Source: Gemmatimonadota bacterium (GTDB lineage Bacteria > Gemmatimonadota > Gemmatimonadetes > Gemmatimonadales > GWC2-71-9). From it: a DNA stretch of 9,330 nt. The notes beneath the pieces were generated by a model. That model was not told the origin of the DNA. It saw only the letters and a list, made by a program, of their open reading frames with translations, and did not search any database. Where the stretch lies: the NCBI GenBank assembly GCA_017889745.1, contig JAGGAG010000106.1, forward strand, positions 1 through 9,330, written 5' to 3'. Shown here one piece after another: positions 1 through 8,800 of the stretch (within the stretch, counting starts at the first letter, position 1; every line of letters begins with the position of its first letter). A program made the translations under genes and the position numbers.

Positions 1-1005
1 TTCAACAACCTCCTGTTCGTCGGCATCGCGTTCTCGGTGCTGTGGGGCACGCTCTTCCCGATCCTCTCCGAGGCGGTGCGGGGCACCAAGATCACGGTCG
101 GCCCGCCCTTCTTCAACAAGGTGAACGTGCCCCTGGGCCTGCTGCTCCTGGCACTCACCGGCATCGGGCCGCTGATCGCGTGGCGCAAGGCGTCGGTCAA
201 CAACCTGCGCCGCCAGTTCGCGTTTCCGGTCGGCTCGGGGCTGTTCGTCGGGGCGGTGCTCGCCGCGCTCGGCGTGCGCGAACTGGCTCCGCTCATGACG
301 TGGGGACTCGCGGGTTTCGTGACCGGTACCATCGCCCAGGAGTTCTGGCGCGGCACGCGTGCCCGCGTCCGCATGCACGCCGAGTCGGCCCCGGTGGCAC
401 TCGGGCGGCTGATCGCGCGGAACCGCCGGCGCTACGGCGGCTACATCGTGCACCTCGGCATGCTGGTGTACTTCGTGGCCTTTGCGGGGATGGCGTTCAA
501 GGTGCAGCGCGAGGCAACGCTCAAGCCGGGTGAATCGATCGAGCTCAAGAGCCCGTTCGGCCATACCTACACCTTCACCCACGTCGGCATTTCCCAGTTC
601 AAGGAACTCAACCGCTACGTGTCGGCCGCGACGGTCGAGGTGGCGGTAGACGGCAAGCCCGACGGACGCATCGTGTCCGAGAAGCGGCAGCATTTCACGG
701 TCAACGAATTGGGCACGGAGGAGGCCTCGTTCGAGCCTTCTACCGAGGTCGGCATCCGCAGCGGGCTGCGGGAGGACATCTACATCGTGTTTGCCGGTGC
801 CGTGAACGGCACCGAGGAGGCGGTGTACCGCTTCAACATCAATCCGCTCGTCTGGTGGGTCTGGGCCGCCGGCTTCATCCTGACGTTCGGCGGGCTCATC
901 ACCATGTGGCCCGGCGGCGGGACACCGGCGGCCTCGCGCCGCAGTGCGCCGCAGGCCGGCTACGGGGTCGAGCTGGCCACGGCGCGCGCCGGCACGGAGC
1001 AGTGA
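1..1005 (+). CDS. ccmF: Cytochrome c biogenesis haem lyase subunit CcmF, C-terminal part
   Basis: CcmF is the integral membrane core of the System I haem lyase. It takes haem from holo-CcmE and helps attach it to the CxxCH motif of apocytochrome c on the periplasmic side. The reading frame is open from base 1, so the N-terminal part lies left of the window; 334 residues are visible against roughly 650 for the family. Visible are hydrophobic helices near residues 1-25, 43-62, 68-86, 97-110 and 147-168, then a periplasmic region of about 110 residues, then a last helix near 280-300. The motif RRYGGYIVHLGM (His codon at 451-453) fits the transmembrane haem-ligand histidine of CcmF, and NPLVWWVW before the last helix is also typical. 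The stop codon TGA at 1003-1005 shares its A with the ATG of ccmH, so the two are translationally coupled. Family assignment is firm; the histidine role is by homology. Confidence 0.95.
   Translation, partial: FNNLLFVGIAFSVLWGTLFPILSEAVRGTKITVGPPFFNKVNVPLGLLLLALTGIGPLIAWRKASVNNLRRQFAFPVGSGLFVGAVLAALGVRELAPLMTWGLAGFVTGTIAQEFWRGTRARVRMHAESAPVALGRLIARNRRRYGGYIVHLGMLVYFVAFAGMAFKVQREATLKPGESIELKSPFGHTYTFTHVGISQFKELNRYVSAATVEVAVDGKPDGRIVSEKRQHFTVNELGTEEASFEPSTEVGIRSGLREDIYIVFAGAVNGTEEAVYRFNINPLVWWVWAAGFILTFGGLITMWPGGGTPAASRRSAPQAGYGVELATARAGTEQ
996..999 (+). promoter_or_regulatory. Ribosome binding site of ccmH
   Basis: GGAG lies five bases before the ATG at 1005, inside the last codons of ccmF. 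It supports 1005 as the ccmH start rather than an in-frame codon further upstream, where the reading would be an arginine-rich shadow of ccmF. The TGATG junction suggests that ribosomes finishing ccmF reinitiate here. Confidence 0.65.
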
Positions 1006-1577
1006 TGCGGCGTCGCGCATTCCTGTCGTTCCAGCAGGACACCACCCGGCAGGCCCCCGTCGCGAGCCCGCGCGCGGGCCAGGGAGATGTCGGCACGCTG
1101 TTCAATCCCGACGTGGCGGGCCGGCCGCGCGCGCCCACAGTGGAGGGCGACAACGACGCGCTCGTCCGCAACACCGAGCTCAAGCTGCAGTGCACCTGTG
1201 GTTGCACGCTGGACATCTTCACCTGCCGCACCACCGACTTCACCTGCACCTACTCGCCGGCGCTGCACCGCGAGGTGGTGGCGCTCTTCGCCGAGGGGAA
1301 GACGTCGGAACAGGTGATCGCCGCCTTCGTGGACAAGTACGGCGAGAAGATCCTCATGGCGCCCAAGCCGGAGGGCTTCAACATCGCGGGCTACGTGGTA
1401 CCCGGCGCCGCCATCCTCATCGTGGGTGGCATCGTGGCCTGGGTCATCCGGCGGCGTGTGCGGCGGTCGGCCGAAGACGCAGCCGAGCAGGCCCTTGCAC
1501 CCCTGCCGCCCGCCGCGACCGGCACGGATGCCGAACTGGAACGACTGAACCGGGAACTCGCGGAGATGGAAAAGTGA
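1005..1577 (+). CDS. ccmH: Cytochrome c biogenesis thiol oxidoreductase CcmH (CcmH/CycL family), variant active site
   Basis: CcmH family proteins reduce the haem-binding cysteines of apocytochrome c and present it to CcmF at the outer face of the inner membrane. This 190-residue product has the family core: LQCTCGCTLDIFTC at residues 61-74, a further Cys at 81, then a helical segment containing EVVALFAEGKTSEQVIAAF and KYGEKIL, which resembles the helical bundle after the usual LRCxxC motif. One transmembrane helix follows at about 127-148, then an arginine-rich RRRVRRS stretch and a charged C-terminal tail of heptad-like pattern. The C-x-C-G-C arrangement differs from the classical LRCxxC. 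The start is MRRRAFLS, like the n-region of a secretion signal, but it runs straight into QQDTTRQ with no hydrophobic core, so no signal peptide is visible. It overlaps ccmF by one base and the next gene by four. Family identity is strong; export as written is doubtful. Confidence 0.88.
   Translation: MRRRAFLSFQQDTTRQAPVASPRAGQGDVGTLFNPDVAGRPRAPTVEGDNDALVRNTELKLQCTCGCTLDIFTCRTTDFTCTYSPALHREVVALFAEGKTSEQVIAAFVDKYGEKILMAPKPEGFNIAGYVVPGAAILIVGGIVAWVIRRRVRRSAEDAAEQALAPLPPAATGTDAELERLNRELAEMEK
1562..1565 (+). promoter_or_regulatory. Ribosome binding site of the zinc-ribbon gene
   Basis: GGAG sits eight bases before the GTG at 1574, within the end of ccmH. It decides the start of the downstream gene: the first in-frame ATG is only at about 1786, which would remove the membrane helix and the conserved helical region. 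Confidence 0.6.
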
Positions 1578-2116
1578 TCTGGCTCGAGGCGGTCGCGGCA
1601 GCACTGGTGGGGATCTCGCTGCTCCTGGTGGTGCTCGGGCCGCTCGTTTCGCGTGAGGCCGTGCCCGCGATCGTCGATGACGAGCCCACCGACCTCGAAG
1701 AGACCCCCAAGGGCATCGCGCTCTCGGCGCTGAAGGAAATCGAGTTCGACCAGGCGACGGGAAAACTGTCCGACGAGGACTACGCGATGCTCAAGGGGAA
1801 GTACACGGCCCAGGCGCTGCAGGCGATCCGGTCCGAGGACGGCGTCATGGACCCGGTGGCGCCGGTCATGGCGGCGGCGGGAGCGAGTGGGTCGCATGAT
1901 CTCGAAGCCGTGATCGCCGCGCGAGCCCGGGCGATTCGTTCCGAGGGCTCGAACGCGATCATCTGCCCTCACTGCGGACCGCGGCCTGAGTCGGATGCGC
2001 TGTTCTGCTCGACCTGCGGCTGCGGCCTTGGCGAGCGAAGCTGCGGCCAGTGCACCGCGAAGCTGCCGCCCGGCAGCCGCTTCTGCGACCGGTGCGGGAC
2101 GCGCGTCGCCGCCTGA
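1574..2116 (+). CDS. CcmI-like membrane-anchored double zinc-ribbon protein
   Basis: This 180-residue protein starts at GTG 1574 and overlaps ccmH by four bases (GTGA). Residues 2-25 form a single hydrophobic helix. Residues about 50-75 (ALKEIEFDQATGKLSDEDY and on) resemble the loop after the first membrane helix of CcmI, where a similar 'EL-D-GK-S-EDY' pattern occurs. After a linker rich in Ala and Gly, the C-terminal 50 residues hold two zinc ribbons: Cys 131/134 with 145/148, and Cys 157/160 with 171/174, plus one extra Cys at 150. In classical System I, CcmI carries TPR repeats that hold apocytochrome c; no TPR is seen here. Position straight after ccmH suggests a role in cytochrome c maturation, but the function is inferred. 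With only one membrane helix the ribbons would probably lie in the cytoplasm. The ribbon and helix calls are read directly; the CcmI relation is moderately sure. Confidence 0.8.
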   Translation: MIWLEAVAAALVGISLLLVVLGPLVSREAVPAIVDDEPTDLEETPKGIALSALKEIEFDQATGKLSDEDYAMLKGKYTAQALQAIRSEDGVMDPVAPVMAAAGASGSHDLEAVIAARARAIRSEGSNAIICPHCGPRPESDALFCSTCGCGLGERSCGQCTAKLPPGSRFCDRCGTRVAA

Positions 2117-2135
2117 GCTTCACTGACCGTCAGGC
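2111..2135. other. Inverted repeat between convergent genes, possible weak bidirectional terminator
   Basis: GCCTGA at 2111-2116 is the exact reverse complement of TCAGGC at 2130-2135, with 13 bases between. The left arm contains the TGA of the zinc-ribbon gene and the right arm contains, on the other strand, the TGA of the flavoprotein gene. A competing small hairpin, CTGAC-C-GTCAG at 2123-2133, overlaps it. No T-run follows on either strand, so intrinsic termination would be weak at best, and the stem is short enough to be chance. Confidence 0.3.
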
Positions 2136-2792
2136 CTCCCGGTCGCCGGTGGCCACCTTCCCAGCCCACTCCTCGATTGTAAGCGGCCCGCCCGCCTCAT
2201 TGACTCGCCCCTGGTCGTAGTGGGGAAGCGCAGGCTGGATCATGTCGATACGCTTCCAGCCCGCGAGGGGTGCATCTCCGCCGGGCGAGGGCACGTAGCG
2301 CGACGCCTCGACCTTGCTCATCCGGTGCACGTAGCGCGGACAGTTCTGGAAGATCGAGGTGGCGGAGACCCTGATCACGAACTGCGCGCCGGGAAAGCTC
2401 CGCACCAGTGCCTCATCCTCGTCGTATGATGCCTTGCCCTGCACCCGCAGCCGGTACGGCTTCTCGAAGTCCATGAACAGCATTCCCACTTCGGGGTGCG
2501 CACCGACGTTCCCCATCGAGTAGTACATGCCGTTCCCGTCGTAACAGGGGAACACAAGGGTGCGGCTGTCGAGGACGCGCACGAAGCCCGGGGCGCCACC
2601 CTTGTACGAGACGGTTGGCTGCCCGAGGTGGTCGATCGTCGCGAGCCAGAACATGTCTCGGGTGGAGATGAAGGCCTGGTCAGCCTCCGAGAACTCGTCG
2701 TGAACGATCAGTTCGGCGAGTGCGTCGGCGAGACGCCGGGTGTCGAAGCGATCCTGTAGCACACGATGGTGGTCGCTGTAGTGCATGGCCAT
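2130..2792 (-). CDS. Pyridoxamine 5'-phosphate oxidase-like FMN-binding split-barrel protein
   Basis: A 220-residue protein of the PNPOx-like split-barrel family, which generally bind FMN (some bind F420 or haem) and act on small molecules. Visible family signs are ISTRDMFWLATID (about 42-54), GGAPGFVRVLD (65-75), DGNGMYYSMGN (85-95), VGMLFMDF (102-109) and the C-terminal ATSIFQNCPRYVH (144-156), whose CPRYxH element is typical of a subgroup of uncharacterised PNPOx-like proteins. There is no sign that it is the true PdxH of vitamin B6 synthesis; the substrate is unknown. The start at 2792 is chosen over the longer in-frame ATG at 2843 because AGGAG stands eight bases before it and the extra 17 residues are Pro/Ala-rich and not family-like. 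It follows the glucan synthase on the same strand after 80 bases and converges on the ccm operon, 13 bases apart. Confidence 0.85.
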   Translation of the reverse strand: MAMHYSDHHRVLQDRFDTRRLADALAELIVHDEFSEADQAFISTRDMFWLATIDHLGQPTVSYKGGAPGFVRVLDSRTLVFPCYDGNGMYYSMGNVGAHPEVGMLFMDFEKPYRLRVQGKASYDEDEALVRSFPGAQFVIRVSATSIFQNCPRYVHRMSKVEASRYVPSPGGDAPLAGWKRIDMIQPALPHYDQGRVNEAGGPLTIEEWAGKVATGDREA

Positions 2793-2800
2793 GACGGCAT

Positions 2801-2805
2801 CTCCT
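2801..2805 (-). promoter_or_regulatory. Ribosome binding site of the flavoprotein gene
   Basis: On the minus strand this reads AGGAG, eight bases before the ATG at 2792. It supports that codon rather than the upstream in-frame ATG at 2843 or the ATG two codons further in at 2786. The 80-base gap to the stop of the preceding gene (2793-2872) holds no convincing terminator, so cotranscription is possible. Confidence 0.7.
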
Positions 2806-2872
2806 GCGGGGCGCGCTGGGGTCTCCGGAAATGTACCCGGCACCCGGCCGCTGCCTCCACTCGGGGCATGCG

Positions 2873-5800
2873 TCAGGCCCGTGCCACGCGCTTTCGCTGG
2901 ACCGTGGGCGTGCCCGGGCGGCGTTCACCCATCACCAGGTCGATTCGATGCGTCGCGCCATCATCCACCAGGTCGATGGCAGCCGCATCACAGGCGACAC
3001 CGTCATGCATGGCGCTGGCGATGCCGCGGCAGTGGCGCTGAGGATTGGACACCGTGATCTCGTAGCGCGTGCGACCGAACGCCCACGTGATCGTGTACCC
3101 CGGCCATGCGGCGGGAATGCAGGGGTCGAGTTCGAAGCTGTTGCCATGGCGTTTCAGGCCAAGGATGCTCTCGAGCCCGGCGCGGTACATCCAGCCGGCC
3201 GACCCTGTGTACCACGTCCATCCTCCGCGGCCGTTGTGCGCGGGGTGGGCGTACACGTCGCCCGCGGTGACGTAGGGCTCGCCCTTGTACCGCTCGACGT
3301 CGGCCGCCGTGCGGGTGTGATTGATGGGGTTGAGCATGTGAAAGAGCTCCATGGCCTCATCGCCATTGCCGAGCCTGGCCACGGCCATGATGGTCCAGAT
3401 CGCCGCATGCGTATACTGCCCGCCGTTTTCGCGCATGCCCGGCGGGTAGCCCTTGATGTAGCCCGGGTCCTGGGCCGATTGATCGAAGGGCGGTGCCAGG
3501 AGCAGGACCGCGCGCGTAGCCCTCCGCACCAGGTGCGTGCGCACCGCGTCCATCGCACGCTCGGCACGGTAGGGTGGCGCGGCGCCAGAGAGCACCGCCC
3601 AGGTCTGCGAGATCGAGTCGATCTTGCACTCGTCGTTCTGGGCCGATCCGAGCGGCGTGCCGTCATCATAGTACGCCCGCCGGTACCAGTCGCCGTCCCA
3701 GGCCAGCTCGAGCATGGTGGCTAGCCGTGCCGCTTCGCCCTCGAAGTGGGCCGCGCGGACGGCGTCACCCGACTGCTCGCACAGTGGCGCCATCACCTTC
3801 AGGACTGTGTGCAGGAACCAGCCCAGCCATACGCTCTCGCCGCGGCCGAGATGCCCGACGCGGTTCATGCCGTCGTTCCAGTCGCCGCTGCCGATCAGGG
3901 GAAGCCCGTGCGTCCCGGCTGTGAGGCTGCGTTCCACCGCGCGAGTGCAGTGCTCGAGCAGGGAGGCCGTCTCCGCCGACGCCGCGGGTTGCAGGTAGGC
4001 CTCCATCTGACCGGGCTCGAGCGGCGCGCCGTTCAGGAAGGGAATCACCTCGTCGAGGATCCCGTGGTCGCCGGTAGCCTCGACGTAGTGCGCCACGGCG
4101 TAAGGGAGCCAGAGGAGGTCATCCGAGCAGCGCGTGCGCGTGCCGCGGCCGGAAGGCTCGTGCCACCAGTGCTGCACGTCGCCTTCGACGAATTGCCGGC
4201 CGGCAGCGCGCAGGATGTGTTCGCGCAGGAGATCCGGCCGCGCGAAGCTCAGCGCCATGGCGTCCTGCAGCTGGTCCCGGAAGCCAAAGGCCCCTCCCGG
4301 CTGGTAGAGGGCCGACCGGGCCCACATCCGGCAACTCAGCACCTGATAGAGCAGCCACCGGTTCATGATCAGGTCGAAGGAGTCATCGGGCGTGCGGACC
4401 TGGATGGTCCCGAGTGTCCCGTGCCAGGCGCCCGTGACCTGCGCGAGAGCGGTCTCGGCTGCGTCGACGCTCCGGTGACGAGCCAGCAGCTCCTCCGCGT
4501 GCGCTCGATCGCGCCCCTGGCCGAGCGTGAAGGCGATTCGGCGCGTCTCCCCCGGCGCGAGGTCGATCCGGACGTGGAGTGCGGCACACGGGTCGAGGCC
4601 GGCTCCCGTGTCGCCTGAGAGCGCGTGGCGCGTCATGGCCGCGGGACGGGCCAGGGAGCCGTTGCGCCCCAGGAAGGCGAGCCGGTCGCCGGTGACGGAG
4701 TGCGGCGCCTCGCTCACACCCGCGAACGCGACATGCGACGCGAACTCCTGGTTATAGACGTTGCGGGCGAGGATCGCGCCCGATTCCGGGTCATGCTCCG
4801 TGATCACGTGCAGGTGCTCGCCGGCCCGGGGCGGACCCAGCCGCCATTCGGCGTAACCGAAGGCGCTCAGCCGACGGCGCCGGCCGCTCCGGTTTGTGAG
4901 CGTGAGGAGCGAGAACTTCACGGGATCGCCGGCATCGACGAAGACCGCGAGTTCCTGCTCGATTGCATGCGACGCGTGCGCGAACCGTGACACACCAGCC
5001 AGGTGCCGCACCACGTACCGGCCGCTCTCGGCGGTCCTCGGACCCGGTCCCGGAGTGGGCGACCAGGCGTCGCCGGTGTCCTCGTCGCGCAGGAAGAGCG
5101 CCTCGCCGGTGGGGTCGCTCACCGGATCATTCGCGAAGGGGGTGAGCCGGTTCTCGCGGCTGTTTCCCGCCCAGGTGTATGCCGATCCCGAGGCCGAGAT
5201 CACGGTGCCGAAGCCCGGGTTGGCGATGACATTGACCCACGGCATTGGCGTTTCCTGGTCGCCGTCGAGCACGATGGCATACGCCCGGCCGTCGTCGCTG
5301 AAGCCCCCGGATCCGTTGGCGAGCGTCAGCTCCGGGGCGTCGATCGCGATGCCCTCGCGCTCGGGCGCCGGCGCTGGCGGCGGCGCCGGCAATTCCCGCT
5401 GCCACTGCGGCTCGGCGTACGGACGGTCGAGCTGGTTGGCGAGTTCGCCGCGCTCGCCGCTCAGGATCGCCCGCGCCGCGGCAGCCAGGAGAATGCGCTC
5501 GGCCTCGCTCATCCGGTCGCCTCGCAGCAGGAACACCCCGCCGGGACGGTGCTTCCAGGCGCCCCAGGGGCCGGTGTCGAGCAGGGCCGCCAGCTGCACG
5601 TGCATCTCGTCCAGATAGCTCACCGGGTGCTCGTTCAGGATGACCACGTCGGCGCTGAGTCCCTTGAGGCGCCAGTACTCCTGCGCCTGCAGGACCTGGC
5701 GCACCAGCGGGATGTCGTTCTCCTCCACGACGCGCACGAGAAGGATCGGCAGGTCGCCTGAAATACCGTGGGCCCACAGACCAGCCTGGCCCAGTTCGTT

Positions 5801-8800
5801 GCGCGACTGGACCTCGGGACCGGCACGGAGCGAGCCGTCGGTGTGGAGCACCCGCGAGGCCAGACGCTCGTACAGCATGGCCTCGTCGCTCGAGATGCCC
5901 ATGTGCCGCAGCGTGCTCTGGGCCTGGGTGAAGGCGAGCGCGAAGGTGCGTGACGCCGCACTTGGGTCGTGGTATTTCTGCGCCATGGCCAGCGCGCCGT
6001 CGCGGCTCGAAGCCACGCCGGTCGCGAATGAGATCCGCACGAATCCGCCCGGCGCCAGGCGAATGCGCTGGCGCAGGCTGACGATCGGGTCGAGCACCGC
6101 ACCGGTGGTGCCGGACAGTGCGCGCCCGTCGAGCGCGACGGGGTCCTCGGGGCCGCGACCGCGACCGAGGAACTTGAGCCGGTCGGTCTCCCATTCCACC
6201 GGCCCCTGCATCCGGCCCTCGATGCTCAGCACGTGGATCGCCCACATGCCGCTCTCGTCGGGTGCACGCGGACGCCGGGCACATATCAGCGCGGCACTCT
6301 CCGGGAGATACTCCGTTTCAATGAACAGCTTGCCGAACGCAGGGTGGGCCAGGTCCTCGGTCAGGGACGCAAGCGCGACCTCTCCGTAGCTCGTGATCTC
6401 CAGTTCACGGGGACGATCACTCAGGTTCGTGATCGCCAGCCGCCGCACCTCCACATCATCCTCCGGGGACACGGCGATGTCGAAGCGCGTGGCGATGTCG
6501 TCGTCCTTCCGGCGGAACACGACGCGTTCGGCATGGAACGAGACGAAGTACTCCTCCGGCTCGCGCCCCGTCGGGTGATAGGTAGCGGACCACACGGACC
6601 CGTTGCGCACGTCGCGGATGTACAGGAACTGGCTGCCGAGGTCGCGGGTGGCGTCCTCGCGGTAGCGAGTCACGGCGCGCCCGCGGCAGAGACTGGCCCC
6701 GCCACCCGCATTGGTGACCACGGTGACATACGCGCCGTTCGACAGGAACTGTGCGTGAGTGTAACGGGTGTGTGGCGACCGGAAGCGGCGCACCGCGCCG
6801 GCCGGGATCGCTGCGGCGACACGCGTTGCCTCGGCAGGACGCGGCTGGGTGATCGGGGCGTGCCGCGGTACCCGTTCCTGGAGCAACAGGGCCGTGGCCT
6901 GCACGCGTGGATCCGCGTGGAAGCGGCGTACCATCAGGTCATCGAGCAGGGTATTCGCGAGCGCGACCAGCGTCATTCCCTGATGGTGGGCCAGGAAGGA
7001 CCGCACGACGGTGCCGCGCGGCGCGGCATCCCGGCCTGCAGGTTCCGTCGCGGCGTCGCCGTCCGGCACCGTGTGGTGGGTGTAGTCGATCGCCTCATAG
7101 AACCCGTACATCCCTTCGACGCCTTCGCGGGCGAGGCGCCGGAAGTTCTGCGCGGACCTGGTCGGATCCACCATCGCGGCGAGGGCCGTCGCATAGGGCG
7201 CAACCACCAGTTCATCACCGAGCCCGCGCTTGAGGCCCAGGCCGGGGACGCCGAACGCCTTGTACTGGTAGTTGCCGTGGCGGTCCACGGCGTTGAATCC
7301 CGATTCCGAGATGCCCCACGGGACGCCGCGCTGCCGTCCGTACTCGACCTGCCGTCGTACCGCGCTGCGGCAGGACTGGTCGAGCAGGGTCTCGGGATAG
7401 CTCTTCAGCACCAGCTGCGGCATCAGGTACTCGAAGAGCGTGGCACTCCACGAGAGCAGGGTGGAGGCACCGTCCACGCTGGTGAGCAGGCGGCCCAGGT
7501 GAAACCAGTGGCTGTCGGGGACGTCTCCCTTGGCGACGGCGATGAAGCTGGCGAGCCGCGCTTCCGACGCGAGCAGGTCATAGAACGACGGATCCAGCCG
7601 GCCTGGACCTTCCGCATCGGCGAGCCGGAAGCCGATCGCGAAGATCTGCCGCTGGCGGTCGTGGAGGAAGCTGAAGTTCATGCCCTCCGCGAAGGCGCGC
7701 GCGCGCTCCGCGAGCGCGGCGAGGCGGGCCCCGGCGTCGGCGGGCGTGGCCTGCCCCTCGAGCCCCGCGGCCAGCGACTGCACCCAGTAGCCCAGGGCGG
7801 CCCGGTCCGCTTCGCGCGAGGCGGTCCGCATCACGTTCATCGCCTCCGTCAGCTCGGGTGCCAGGGCACGGGCGCGCTCGAGCCTCTCCCCTGCTTCGGC
7901 GGACCCATCCAGCGTATTGCGTATCGCGGTGAGGACCGCCACGAGCAGGGCGCGCTCGGATGGCGTCGTGCCGGCACTCAGTTGACCCGCGGAGCGCAAT
8001 GCGACTTCCGCCGTATCGAGCAGGCCGCTGCAGATGACCGCCACCGGTTGGGGCTCCGTGGCCAGCAGCCGCAGGCCTTCGGCGGCAGCGATGAGCGCGC
8101 CCGCCAGGTTGCCGCTGTCCACGGTCGACACGTAGCGCGGCATCAGCGGGGCGAGCGTGCTCGTGTCATACCAGTTGAGCAGGTGACCCTCGAACCGCTC
8201 CAGCCCCTCCATCGTTCCGATGAGCGACTCGAGTTTCTCGAGCAGCTCCGTGGTGCGGATGTAGCCGAGGTCGTGGGCGGCGAGCGTGGAGAGCAGGCCC
8301 ATCGCGATGTTGGTGGGCGACGTGCGGTGCGCCACGGTTGGCACCGGAAACTCCTGGAAGTTGTCCGGGGGCAGGCCGTGATCCGCCGCGCCCATGAAGT
8401 CCTCGAAGAAGCGCCAGGTCTTCCGCGCGGTGACGCGCAGCACCAGGCGGTCCTCCTCGAGCAGGCGCCGGCGTGCCGGCAGCACCGGCCGGCTCAGCCA
8501 GGCGGCGACGGCCGGCGCCAGGATCCACAGTGCGAGGATGGGAGCCGCGACGGGAAGTGCCGAGGGGCGAGCGCCCGCGATCAGGACGAAGACGACCAGC
8601 GCGATCAGCGGGCTGGCCGCCATCTCGGCCAGGAAGAGCAGGGCGCCGCTCCTGGCGCTGATCCCGGCCGCGCGCGCCGCCGCCGCCGCCGCCGTCTCCC
8701 ACTCCAGCAGGCGGCGCTGGGTGAACAGGAGCCGCACCAGGGTCAGCGCGATCGCATGGACCATTTCCCAGGCGTGATACGCCAGGAACGTGAGCAGCAG

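Noticed and set aside
944..1573. Open frame upstream of the zinc-ribbon gene that would extend it to 390 residues
   Set aside because: It is an Arg/His/Pro-rich shadow of ccmF and ccmH in another frame. The family-like sequence starts only after the GTG at 1574, which has its own GGAG.
2098..2107. Palindrome GACGCGCGTC at the end of the zinc-ribbon gene
   Set aside because: It lies inside codons for the last residues and has no loop for a hairpin; chance in this composition.
2793..2843. Longer start of the flavoprotein gene at 2843
   Set aside because: The added 17 residues are not family-like, and the well-placed AGGAG points to 2792.
2835..2848. Tandem ACCCGGC ACCCGGC in the gap between the glucan synthase and the flavoprotein gene
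   Set aside because: Only two 7-base units in GC-rich DNA, with no partner sites; not enough to call an operator.
2793..2872. Possible promoter for the flavoprotein gene (minus-strand TACATT with TGGAGG 18 bases upstream)
   Set aside because: The -10 match is only partial and the -35 is poor; such matches are expected by chance.
2831..6389. Long plus-strand open frames at 2831-3724, 3746-4618, 5003-5761 and 5640-6389
   Set aside because: They are antisense to the glucan synthase, have compositions typical of GC-rich shadow frames, and show no recognisable domain. The minus-strand frame has many family motifs throughout.
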